Part shown: positions 16,769 through 25,386 of the stretch, one piece after another
Layout of the letters: each line of letters starts with the position of its first letter
How positions within the stretch are numbered: position 1 is the first letter of the stretch
NCBI RefSeq assembly: GCF_018860245.1
Contig: NZ_JAHKPD010000014.1
Location: forward strand, 62,001-126,000
DNA from: Pseudotamlana agarivorans
GTDB lineage: Bacteria; Bacteroidota; Bacteroidia; Flavobacteriales; Flavobacteriaceae
Direction: 5' to 3'
Length of the DNA: 64,000 nucleotides
Made by a program: the position numbers and the translations under genes
Notes under the pieces: generated by a model
Told to the model about the DNA's origin: nothing
Seen by the model: only the letters and a program-made list of their open reading frames with translations
Database searches by the model: none

Positions 16769-18082
16769 TTACAAAATGGTAATACGCACCTTTTTTTTCT
16801 TTAATCGTGAATTGTTTAGTTTTTCAACCAGCTCATTTGCAATCGCTAACGGTACTGCAACAAAGGCGCAGTCTTGTTTTAGCTCAATAATACCTAACTG
16901 ATCTTTGTTAATGTTCCCATTTTTAAAAAATAAGCCTGCAATATCACCTTTTGAAATTTTATCTTTTCTACCTCCAGAAATGAATAAAGTTTCCCAAAAT
17001 TGAGGAATAAATTCAGCTTTTTTAGAAATATTAATACCTTTTACATCTTTAATAAACTCAGGTAATAATTGATCCTGCCATTTTAAGATATAGGCTGTGC
17101 CTTTTGCATTTACTCGGGCGGTTCTTCCATTTCTATGAATGAATTCCTCTTCATGTCGAGGCAATTCATAATGAATAATATAATTAAGTTCTGGAATATC
17201 GATACCTCTAGCAGCCAAATCGGTAGCTAATAGTACTTGCGAACTTCCATTTCTAAACTTTATTAAAGCACGCTCTCTGTCTTTTTGCTCCATGCCCCCA
17301 GAAAAAGTAGCATGACTTATTTTATTGCGTTTTAAAAAACGACTAACCTCACCGATACTATCTCTTAAATTGCAGAATATAATCCCTTGCTTATTCCCTA
17401 TGTGATGCATTAATTGCAATAAGGTTTTTAATTTATTTTTATCCGGAGAAACTACTGTTTTAATAGCTAATTGTGAGGTCCTTTTTTGTTTCAGAAAATC
17501 AACAACTTCGGGTTTATCTAATCTTACGAAACCTGGAATTTTCACACCTTGAGTGGCTGAAGTTAAAATACGCTTATTGATACTAGGTAACTGACCAATA
17601 ATCGCTTTCATTTCTTCTTCAAAACCATCCTCTAAAGACTTGTCGAATTCATCTAAAACAAGTGTTTTTATACTAGTTTTTGAAAAGCGATCACTATCAA
17701 AATGATCTAATATTCGTCCTGGTGTACCTACTAAAATAGCGGGATTGTGCTTAATTTCAATTTTATCTTTAGACATAGGTCTGCCGCCATAAACCGCATT
17801 CACCTTATAGCCAGAACCCATAGAACGCACGACTTGCTCAATTTGAATGGCTAATTCTCGAGAAGGCACAATAATTAAAGCTTGAATGTCTTCCGATTCA
17901 GGGTTTAGAACCTTCAATAATGGCAATAAAAAAGCCAATGTTTTTCCTGTTCCTGTTGGAGACAATAGCACAGTGTTCGTTGAAACTTCCATAACCGCAA
18001 GCGCTTCTTCTTGCATAGGGTTTAAAGCTTCAATATTCAGTTTAGCTAAAATATCTTGCTGATTTTTAATCTCGTTTGCCAT
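16769..18082 (-). CDS. DEAD-box-family RNA helicase with DbpA-type RNA-binding domain, DEFD variant
   Basis: 437 residues with all SF2 DEAD-box motifs: Q motif near NPMQEEAL, motif I SPTGTGKT, Ia PSRELAIQ, III SAT, V ATDLAARGID and VI HRNGRTAR. Motif II reads LDEFDKS, so the usual DEAD is DEFD here. The last 75 residues (SKGDIAGLFFKNG to KKKKVRITIL) resemble the DbpA RNA-binding domain that recognises a 23S rRNA hairpin, so a ribosome assembly role is likely. The gene follows another DEAD-box helicase after 7 bp on the same strand. Confidence 0.88.
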   Translation of the reverse strand: MANEIKNQQDILAKLNIEALNPMQEEALAVMEVSTNTVLLSPTGTGKTLAFLLPLLKVLNPESEDIQALIIVPSRELAIQIEQVVRSMGSGYKVNAVYGGRPMSKDKIEIKHNPAILVGTPGRILDHFDSDRFSKTSIKTLVLDEFDKSLEDGFEEEMKAIIGQLPSINKRILTSATQGVKIPGFVRLDKPEVVDFLKQKRTSQLAIKTVVSPDKNKLKTLLQLMHHIGNKQGIIFCNLRDSIGEVSRFLKRNKISHATFSGGMEQKDRERALIKFRNGSSQVLLATDLAARGIDIPELNYIIHYELPRHEEEFIHRNGRTARVNAKGTAYILKWQDQLLPEFIKDVKGINISKKAEFIPQFWETLFISGGRKDKISKGDIAGLFFKNGNINKDQLGIIELKQDCAFVAVPLAIANELVEKLNNSRLKKKKVRITIL

Positions 18083-18089
18083 GGAATTA

Positions 18090-19430
18090 TTAGTGCTTTT
18101 TTCGCTTTTTAGAAACGGTTTCTTTGGGTAATACCGTTGTGTTTTCAGTTAAATAATGTGCCAATATTTTATCGACCAATTCCTCTTTAGTTAAATGATG
18201 AAAAATGGTTTTTATTTGAGATTTTAAATCTTCTGAAACCTCACGATTCGGTTTGGTTTTAAATATTTTTTTAGCCCATAATAAAGTGTTGTTTTCTTCA
18301 ATACTTTGGGCATCTGCCTTTTTAAAGATTTTAAATGTAATGCCTAATTCATTTTCAAAGTCAGCGATATCAATGACTTCTTCCTCCTGAAGAATGGTTA
18401 AGGATAGTCCCTTTGCTCCCGCTCTAGCTGTTCTTCCGCTTCGGTGTACGTAGGCTTCATAAGTGTCTGGTAAATGATAATTAACCACATAAGATAACTC
18501 TTTAACGTCTATACCACGAGCAGCCAAATCGGTTGCTACTAAAATATCAATATGTCCTTCTCTAAATTGCCCCATAATACGATCACGAATGCCTTGTGAC
18601 AAGCTTCCATGTAAAGCTCCAGAAGAAAATTTATTTATGGCTAAATTTTTAGCTAATTTATTTACAGCCGCTTTTGTTTTACAGAAAATAATACCACGCT
18701 TCCCTGCTCTTGAATTTAAGAAATGAAGCAAAACGTCTAACTTTTCAATAGGCTCAACCACCACATATTGATGATCGATATCTTGATGACCAGTAGTTTC
18801 CATATTTGCTTCAATTTGAATAACATGTTTAGACATGTAATTCTGAATCAATTGCTTTATGGTACCGGGCATTGTTGCCGTAAACAAGAAAGTTCTTCTG
18901 TTTTTAGGAATGACTTTTATAATGTAATCGACCTCTACTTTTAATGCGGTTATCATTTCGTCGGCCTCATCTAATACAAAGTGCTTCAAATGATTAAGAT
19001 TGATGACTTCACGTTTTAATAAATCGACTAAACGACCAGGTGTAGCCACAACAATTTGTGTAGGATCTTTTAACAGTTCTATTTGAGGTTTTATAGGGGT
19101 ACCACCGCAAATAGAAGCTATTTTTATTTCAGGGTTTTCGGCAGCTAAAGCATGAAGATTCGTAAATATTTGTTGGCCTAATTCTCTTGTTGGTGCAAGT
19201 ATAAGCGTTTGAATATTTACTTCATTTGTATCTGTTAGTTGTAATAATGGTAACCCGAAAGCAGCTGTTTTTCCAGTTCCTGTCTTTGCTAAAACAACCA
19301 AGTCTTCCTTTTTATTTAAAACTACAGGAATGGTTTTTTCTTGAACATCTGTAGGTTTCGATATGCTTAAATCGGATAAGCTTTGCTGAAAGGATTCATG
19401 AATACCTAAATCTGAAAATTGTTTTAACAT
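18090..19430 (-). CDS. DEAD-box RNA helicase (RhlE/CshA-like)
   Basis: About 446 residues from the ATG at 19430 (MLKQFSDLGI); an in-frame ATG at 19448 is the alternative. Motifs are Q (KPTDVQEKTI), I (AKTGTGKT), Ia (PTRELGQQ), II (DEAD), III (TAT), V (ATDLAARGID) and VI (HRSGRTAR). The C-terminal tail is basic, ending SKKRKKH, and lacks a DbpA domain. It unwinds short RNA duplexes in ribosome assembly or RNA turnover, particularly at low temperature in many bacteria. It is the first gene of a probable operon with the DEFD helicase. Confidence 0.9.
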   Translation of the reverse strand: MLKQFSDLGIHESFQQSLSDLSISKPTDVQEKTIPVVLNKKEDLVVLAKTGTGKTAAFGLPLLQLTDTNEVNIQTLILAPTRELGQQIFTNLHALAAENPEIKIASICGGTPIKPQIELLKDPTQIVVATPGRLVDLLKREVINLNHLKHFVLDEADEMITALKVEVDYIIKVIPKNRRTFLFTATMPGTIKQLIQNYMSKHVIQIEANMETTGHQDIDHQYVVVEPIEKLDVLLHFLNSRAGKRGIIFCKTKAAVNKLAKNLAINKFSSGALHGSLSQGIRDRIMGQFREGHIDILVATDLAARGIDVKELSYVVNYHLPDTYEAYVHRSGRTARAGAKGLSLTILQEEEVIDIADFENELGITFKIFKKADAQSIEENNTLLWAKKIFKTKPNREVSEDLKSQIKTIFHHLTKEELVDKILAHYLTENTTVLPKETVSKKRKKH

Positions 19431-19562
19431 GGGAAAATTTTTCCGCAAAGATAACTACAGTTTAGTTGTCACCGGTATTTATTACTTGCTTATTCTGTGC
19501 CTGTATAAAGTGAGAGCAAGTAAATTGAGTTCGTTTTTAAAATTTTAAGCTGAATTAAAAGA

Positions 19563-20561
19563 TCAATTGCCTTTAATGCGTTGCCATAATTCAGATACTA
19601 ATCCCTTAGCATCTTCACTATTCTTTGGCGTTTCAACAAAATTAATAGTACCATCTAAATCTTGTTGAATTTCATATTTGAATACAAATTGGTTGGGGTC
19701 AGGCTTTATTCCCATAGTTCCGAAGCGTAAATCATTAAAATATAGAGTATCATTAGTTTTAGTTATGGTGTACCAACCATTGGAGATTGCAATCATGCGT
19801 TGCACCTTATTATTTTCTGTTAAATCACCCAAGTATTCATGATGTTTCGGGTAACGATAAAATGTAATAGGTTTGGTATCGAAAAAAGAATAATACCCCA
19901 CTAAATAGGCGTCTTTAGTGTCTACATTGGCAGTCCATAATACAGTGTTCAATGGCGACGGACGTGTATCAAGATCAAAATATTGAACTTGTTGAGTTTT
20001 TAATGCGGCTTCAAACTTAGTATAAGCTAATCCCTTTAAGATTAACGTAATTAACAAATAACTAGAACTTATTATGAGTCCTAAACGATTATAAAATCTC
20101 CTTTTTTCAGAAGTTCTTTTGTAGCACATGACTAATATTATGCAGACTAAAAAAGGCAAGGTATATAAGGGATCAACTACAAAAATGGTTTTATAGGCGA
20201 CTCGTAAATCAAAAGGCCAAAATAATTGGGTACCCCAGGTGGTGTGGGCATCTAAAAGTGGATGTGTAATAAAGCCCCAGAAAAACAACAAAGACCATCC
20301 TTTGAAATCTTTACAGCGTTCATAACGGGAAACTAACCAACCAAAAATGGGGGCAAAAACAATGGAAAAAACTATGGAATGCGTAAAGCCTCTATGAATT
20401 TCTAGAGCGGAAACCGTATCAGTGAAATGACTAGCCAAAACATCTAAATCTGGAATTGTACCAGCAATAGCCCCGTATAAAAGTGCTTTATTACCAACTT
20501 TTCGCCCTAAAACAGCTTCGCCAACAGCCGCTCCTAAAACAATTTGCGTCAATGAATCCAT
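19563..20561 (-). CDS. YdjM/DUF457-type membrane-bound metal-dependent hydrolase
   Basis: 332 residues. The N-terminal half has the family pattern: MDSLTQIVLGAAVGEA, then GTIPDLDVL (about 34-42) and HRGFTHSIVF (about 55-64). The acidic and histidine residues are candidates for metal binding in this family. A second motif near GFITHPLLDAHTTWGTQLF (about 94-112) follows. Four to five hydrophobic helices place it in the inner membrane. The C-terminal 150 residues form a soluble, probably beta-rich domain. The physiological substrate is unknown; E. coli YdjM belongs to the SOS regulon, but no LexA site was found here. Confidence 0.83.
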   Translation of the reverse strand: MDSLTQIVLGAAVGEAVLGRKVGNKALLYGAIAGTIPDLDVLASHFTDTVSALEIHRGFTHSIVFSIVFAPIFGWLVSRYERCKDFKGWSLLFFWGFITHPLLDAHTTWGTQLFWPFDLRVAYKTIFVVDPLYTLPFLVCIILVMCYKRTSEKRRFYNRLGLIISSSYLLITLILKGLAYTKFEAALKTQQVQYFDLDTRPSPLNTVLWTANVDTKDAYLVGYYSFFDTKPITFYRYPKHHEYLGDLTENNKVQRMIAISNGWYTITKTNDTLYFNDLRFGTMGIKPDPNQFVFKYEIQQDLDGTINFVETPKNSEDAKGLVSELWQRIKGN

Positions 20562-20905
20562 AGGTTTACAAACTTATACCAATTTAACCATATAATATCG
20601 CATATAATTTGTTTCTTTTTTGCCCATATTTCAATATAAAATAAAACCGTAGCTAAGGCTATGCTTGGATTTTCTATTTTATCTGAACAAAAAATAATTC
20701 AAATTTAGAATACGACATTATACAGTAAAATTGGTATTAATGGAAATCTTGTCAAGAAAATATAAAATGTTGAGTAGGAAATCAAGATTTCGACTGCGCT
20801 CAATCTGACATTCGACCAAAACTCAACTTAAAATCATGAAACTAGCTACGGACCTCGAAAATCAATTTATAAACTATTCAAATGCTTTTATTCCAAATCG
20901 AACTT
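20562..20905. other. Gene-free stretch with one short repeat
   Basis: AT-rich, no convincing open frame. ATTTCGACTGCGCTCAAT at 20787-20804 is a short imperfect hairpin of the same family as the copy at 3941-3958 (15 of 18 bases identical). Nothing else is evident. Confidence 0.45.
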
Positions 20906-21529
20906 TTATTTAATAGGGATTTCTTCTCCTAGTATAATATCTCTCGTAGTGACGTACACGCCTTCTTTTCTATCAAGTTTCAAAATTCTTCTTGGGTTCG
21001 TTTGCTCTACCAACTCACGACATTTATCGGTTAAACGCGGATCGTCATCAAAGAGAAAAGGCTCTATTTTATATGGTGCTTTATTAGGTTCTTTTAAAAT
21101 GGGGTGAATTTGTTTGGGGTCATTACCATACATGGAACTCCCAGGAATAAAAGTGTAAAGCGTATATTCTCCTTTATCATTGGTTCTAACCCATCCACGA
21201 TGTTCTACATAACGTTTTTTATTATATCTACGTAATTGAAAATTTCCATGTTCATCACTTTGTTCTATAAAAAGTATCACATTCTTGGCAAGAGTAGCAC
21301 CATCACTTTCGTAAATGGTTCCAGTGATTTTTAATTTGTTGCTTTGTGTTACGTACCCAGGAATGGTATCTATATGATTTAAATTCTTTTCTGAATAATC
21401 GAAAATCGGACTTCTTTTTTTATAATTTTCAGCTTTAGTCCCAGTAATATAAATTGTGTCTTGTGCATTAAGACTAAAGAAACTATTAACTAAAACGATA
21501 AAACTTAATAGATAAGTGACTTTTTTCAT
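20906..21529 (-). CDS. Secreted intradiol-dioxygenase-like protein
   Basis: 207 residues with a signal peptide (MKKVTYLLSFIVLVNSFFSL, cleavage after NAQ). The body has the beta-sandwich pattern of intradiol ring-cleavage dioxygenases: LKITGTIYESDGATLAKNVI, GWVRTNDKGEYTLYTFIPGSS and PYKIEPFLFDDDP. In true enzymes iron is held by two Tyr and two His. Here Tyr residues are present, but the usual His-x-His pair is only partly matched (KQIHPIL), so activity is uncertain. Bacteroidetes have many secreted relatives of unknown role. It stands alone. Confidence 0.7.
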   Translation of the reverse strand: MKKVTYLLSFIVLVNSFFSLNAQDTIYITGTKAENYKKRSPIFDYSEKNLNHIDTIPGYVTQSNKLKITGTIYESDGATLAKNVILFIEQSDEHGNFQLRRYNKKRYVEHRGWVRTNDKGEYTLYTFIPGSSMYGNDPKQIHPILKEPNKAPYKIEPFLFDDDPRLTDKCRELVEQTNPRRILKLDRKEGVYVTTRDIILGEEIPIK

Positions 21530-21672
21530 AAGTGCTATGTTTTTGTGAATACTTTAAATTAGAGTATTATTTTTTTCATCTGAAAAAAAATCGACAGAAC
21601 CAGAAATTACACGATAAATGACGAACTATTTTCAAATACCTATTGTCGTATGATTGAATCTCAATCTATTAT

Positions 21673-21716
21673 AAAAAAAAAGCTTGTTTAAATATTTAAA
21701 CAAGCGCTTTTTTTAT
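21673..21716 (-). terminator. Terminator of the subtilase gene
   Basis: GCTTGTTTAAAT and ATTTAAACAAGC (21682-21705) form a perfect 24-bp palindrome flanked by A-runs on the left and T-runs on the right. It can therefore terminate on either strand. It ends 26 bp from the subtilase stop codon. Confidence 0.75.
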
Positions 21717-21730
21717 AAAATGGTTTATTA

Positions 21731-23380
21731 TTACTCTGAAACCATATCATCTGCCATTTTCACAGCATTATAAGCATTTAAAATACGTCCGGATTTTGAA
21801 AATTCGCTAAAATTTTTCTTCTTTTTACCTGCTGTTTTAGGCACAAATACATCCATATCTACTTTCGTAACAGAGTTCATAATTATCTGCTTTACTTGTG
21901 CTGCTGATAACTGCGGGTAATACGCTCTAACCAAAGCTGCAACACCAGCAACCTGTGGTGAAGCCATTGAGGTTCCATTTTTATAGTCATACTCACTATT
22001 CGGGATTGTAGAATAAATTCCATCTCCAGGAGCAAAAATATCAACACTAATTTTTCCGTAATTTGAAAAGTCTCCTACTAATTTCTCGTTAAAGAAACGC
22101 GTATTAGCACCTACTGTTATGACGTTATTTGTAAATTCATTCACATTATCCATAGCGTCATTAGGGAACATCATAATCTCATCTATATTATTCCCTTCGT
22201 TACCTGCTGCTTTTACAAGTAATACATCCTTACTTGCGGCATATTTCATGGCATTATAAACCCACTCAGGGTTTGGAGAAGTCCCTTTACCAAAACTCAT
22301 ATTTATTACCTTAGCACCATTATCAACCATATAATGAATAGCTAAAGCAACATCTTTATCATGCTCGTCACCATTGGGAATCGCTCTAACAGTAATTAAC
22401 TTTGCCTTATCTGTTACCCCTTGAATGCCTTTTTGGTTGTGTCTATTACCAAGAATTATTCCAGCTACATGTGTGCCGTGACTTTCTTCAGTAAGCGATC
22501 CTTTTACATAATTATTACCATAAACAACATCTGATATATCTTCAGGGTTATCACTTGTTTGACGTCCATTAAATTCTGGATTAAATTTTTGCTCTATTAT
22601 AGTACTTAAAATTTTCAATGGGCCATCATATTGAGCTATGGCATCCTCCACAGTAAGCCCTTGCGACAATACCTGGATTATCATTTTTGTATTCTTCGTT
22701 TCTGGAAGCGCCTTCACTTCTTCTAGGGTATAATTATCTTTTTTCAACGCAGATTTCACCTCTAAATCTGCAGCTTTTGCCGCTTTTACAGAAGCTGTAT
22801 AACTATCGTAAAGCGGTTTATATTGATTAACACCAACTTCATATTCAGCCTTTAGCTTTAAATATTTTGCGTACGCTGCTTTATCAACGTCTTCAACCGA
22901 AGCTTCGTTAACACCTTTAAAACGTTTTGAATATTTAGCATATTCACGAGTTAGTTCGTTACGTTCATATGCTGCTTCACCTTCTTTTCCTCCAAGAAAA
23001 TTCCAACCATGAACATCATCGGTATATTTATTTTTATCATCATCGGTATTGTTTACAGAATTATCAACCGGATTAGTCCAAAGTAAATCTTTTAAATCTT
23101 CATGGTCAATATCGATCCCAGAATCAATCACACCTACTGTTATTGGTTGCACTTCTTTCCCCTTCAAAAACTCATAAGCTTTTTGCAAACTTATACCAGG
23201 AACGGAATCGGTAAGTAAATCGGTATGCGGCCATTTTTGCTTCTCGACCTCTGAGAAGGCTGAGGATTTTGCTGTTGTAGTAAGTGCAGATGCATCACCA
23301 GTTGGCACCGTTTTATCCCAAATAGAATTCGATGTGTTCTCTTTTGTTGAGTGACAACCAAAAAGTAATAGGGATGCCAT
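21731..23380 (-). CDS. S8 subtilisin-family serine protease, probable lipoprotein
   Basis: 549 residues as read from the ATG at 23380. The catalytic Asp is in VGVIDSGIDIDHEDL (about 82-96), the His in ESHGTHVAGI (about 302) and the Ser in NGTSMASPQVAG (about 470). A roughly 150-residue insertion between Asp and His is helical, as in other Bacteroidetes subtilases. The N-terminus MASLLLFGCHS has a lipobox Cys at residue 9, but the signal peptide is unusually short. An ATG at 23409 lies one base out of frame; one extra A in the run at 23403-23406 would give MKNSTVLTCTMASLLLFGC. It lies 72 bp downstream of the DUF4251 gene. Confidence 0.9.
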   Translation of the reverse strand: MASLLLFGCHSTKENTSNSIWDKTVPTGDASALTTTAKSSAFSEVEKQKWPHTDLLTDSVPGISLQKAYEFLKGKEVQPITVGVIDSGIDIDHEDLKDLLWTNPVDNSVNNTDDDKNKYTDDVHGWNFLGGKEGEAAYERNELTREYAKYSKRFKGVNEASVEDVDKAAYAKYLKLKAEYEVGVNQYKPLYDSYTASVKAAKAADLEVKSALKKDNYTLEEVKALPETKNTKMIIQVLSQGLTVEDAIAQYDGPLKILSTIIEQKFNPEFNGRQTSDNPEDISDVVYGNNYVKGSLTEESHGTHVAGIILGNRHNQKGIQGVTDKAKLITVRAIPNGDEHDKDVALAIHYMVDNGAKVINMSFGKGTSPNPEWVYNAMKYAASKDVLLVKAAGNEGNNIDEIMMFPNDAMDNVNEFTNNVITVGANTRFFNEKLVGDFSNYGKISVDIFAPGDGIYSTIPNSEYDYKNGTSMASPQVAGVAALVRAYYPQLSAAQVKQIIMNSVTKVDMDVFVPKTAGKKKKNFSEFSKSGRILNAYNAVKMADDMVSE

Positions 23381-23452
23381 AGTACACGTTAATACAGTTG
23401 AGTTTTCATATGGCTATAGATTATAAATTTTTAATACAGCATATATCAAATG

Positions 23453-24004
23453 CTAATTTTTCTTTGAAACAGGTATTAGTTTGCCAGAATAACGAATAAC
23501 AGAACGGGTGTTACCTGATAAGGTCATATCTGACTTTAAGTTTGGAAATACATTAATTCTAACCTGAAAATTTTCAGAATTGCTTTTTGCTTGAAAAGAA
23601 ATTTCATAATTGGAATTATTCTTTTGCTCTAATTTATAATTTTTCATTAAACCTTTAAATTTAATGCTACTGTCGGTCCCTCCGTAGGTTCCTCCTCCAC
23701 TCCGTTCACCATAATACGGTAAATCGGAAGTTATACTATCTCCCGAAATTTTTAAAAAGTTACTATTGCCTGCTAAATTAATTGAACTTGGGTTGTTTCC
23801 TGGCCCTAACAATCGTGAAGCTTTTTGCATTGCCATACTTGCTGTAGGATACGCCCAATCAGATTCAATTCTGAAATTCTTTTTCTTTATTAGCGCTTCC
23901 AAATTATCTGCCTCTGCTTGTGATACCGGCGTTTTTGAAGATCCACAAGCCATTACTGTTAAAATAAAAAAGCAACTTAGTGCTTTAAAAATCGTCTTTT
24001 TCAT
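23453..24004 (-). CDS. DUF4251 lipoprotein
   Basis: 183 residues with a lipoprotein signal peptide ending TVMACGSS, lipidated Cys about residue 20. The mature part matches the DUF4251 pattern: FRIESDWAYP, LKISGDSITSDLPYYGER, then a Gly/Thr-rich loop, IKFKGLMKNYKL and YEISFQAKSN. DUF4251 proteins are small beta-rich envelope proteins of Bacteroidetes with no known activity. It precedes the subtilase gene on the same strand; whether the two are co-transcribed is unclear. Confidence 0.85.
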   Translation of the reverse strand: MKKTIFKALSCFFILTVMACGSSKTPVSQAEADNLEALIKKKNFRIESDWAYPTASMAMQKASRLLGPGNNPSSINLAGNSNFLKISGDSITSDLPYYGERSGGGTYGGTDSSIKFKGLMKNYKLEQKNNSNYEISFQAKSNSENFQVRINVFPNLKSDMTLSGNTRSVIRYSGKLIPVSKKN

Positions 24005-24127
24005 AGTTACAAAATTTACAATTTATACTTTTAGCATTATTTAGTAATTTTAAAATAAAAATACAGCATGTTAAATTACGTATAATATGTTGATTTTTGA
24101 GGGTTATTTATTGAATTTTGATTAAAT

Positions 24128-24943
24128 ATGAGTTATAATTTAAATGAACTACAAAGGCAGTTTCATGGCTTTTTGAAAACCCCAACACTATGGAAAGACC
24201 ATAGTGTGCTGAGTTTAAATCAATTATATCTCCCAAAAAGACCGATTAGTCAATTTGATGAAAAAGAAAAATTAAATACACGTTTAGGTAAGCGTGTTGA
24301 GCAATTTGTGTTTTCAGAATTAGACCAACATCATAACATTAGTATCCTATTAAAAAACACACAAATCCAAAAAAAAAAACAAACTATTGGAGAAATCGAT
24401 TGCATTCTAGTACAGGATAATAATCCTATACATTTGGAGATTGTTTACAAATTCTATTTATATGACCAAACGCAAGGAAGTACAGAAATAGAACACTGGA
24501 TCGGTCCAAATAGAAATGACTCCTTAATAAAAAAACTTACTAAATTACGTGATAAACAGTTACCATTAATTCACAATCCTTCAACAACAAAAATTTTGAG
24601 CAATTTAAATGTGGATTACAAAAAGATTATACAACATGTATATTTTAAAGCACAATTATTTGTTCCATATAATAAAAAACTGCCTGATTTCAATCTACTT
24701 AATGCGGATTGCCTGAGTGGTTATTACATTCACTATTCAAGAATTAATCAATTTAAAAATTGTACGTTTTTCATACCTAATAAGATCGATTGGTTAATAG
24801 CGCCAGTAAATGATGTCGATTGGCTGGATTACATAAGTTTTTATGAAAAAACAGTAAACCTTATAAATAAAAAAATGGCTCCACTATGCTGGATTAAATC
24901 AACTAAAGGCATAGTGAGAAAATTCTTTGTTGTATGGTGGTAG
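24128..24943 (+). CDS. DUF1853-family protein, possible PD-(D/E)XK nuclease fold
   Basis: 271 residues matching the DUF1853 pattern: an N-terminal QRQFHGFLKTPTLWK, RLGKRVEQFVFSELDQ (about 58-73) and TIGEIDCILVQDNNPIHLEIVYKFYLY (split about 90-116). The Asp in GEID followed by Glu-Ile-Val-Tyr-Lys resembles the acidic D...E-x-K triad of the PD-(D/E)XK superfamily; that link is my inference from motif spacing. No signal peptide, so probably cytoplasmic. It is a single gene, read divergently from the DUF4251 gene. Confidence 0.8.
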   Translation: MSYNLNELQRQFHGFLKTPTLWKDHSVLSLNQLYLPKRPISQFDEKEKLNTRLGKRVEQFVFSELDQHHNISILLKNTQIQKKKQTIGEIDCILVQDNNPIHLEIVYKFYLYDQTQGSTEIEHWIGPNRNDSLIKKLTKLRDKQLPLIHNPSTTKILSNLNVDYKKIIQHVYFKAQLFVPYNKKLPDFNLLNADCLSGYYIHYSRINQFKNCTFFIPNKIDWLIAPVNDVDWLDYISFYEKTVNLINKKMAPLCWIKSTKGIVRKFFVVWW

Positions 24944-25386
24944 CATATAAATGCATAGTCAAATTTTTCTCCATCGATTAACTTAAATATTAAGCCATCT
25001 GCTGCTTTAATTAGTAAAGAAATAGTCAATTAAAAAAATTTGAACCAAGCCTTTGTTCAAATTGTATCCTAAGAACGCGACGATTTGGATGAAAATAATC
25101 ATTAAAATATCTTTTTACAGAATAATCATATTATCGTATTCATAATTATCCTTGCAAAAAACTATTATTTTAAAGATAATAAGTCTTTTTTTACAAGCAT
25201 TCTTATGTGGAATTCAAGCTTTTATTATTAATTTTAAATTAAACTCATGACACCATGAGTGTGGTTATAAATATTTGTAGTACTTTAACCTTTAGCATCT
25301 TTTGTTAGAAAATTAGATCTAAAAAAGAAGCAACACCTATCAAGTTGAACCTAAGTAGTTTAATCTATAAAATTATAGTGTAATAC
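24944..25386. other. Gene-free stretch upstream of the amidoligase operon
   Basis: AT-rich. AATTTGAAC (25037-25045) and GTTCAAATT (25055-25063) form a perfect 9-bp inverted repeat, preceded by seven A but with no T-run after it. It could be a weak terminator or a binding site. The promoter of the downstream operon should be in the last 150 bp, but I cannot identify it. Confidence 0.4.

Noticed and set aside
25037-25063. Terminator after the DUF1853 gene
   Set aside because: A perfect 9-bp repeat but without a T-run on the needed strand; reported only inside the gap description.
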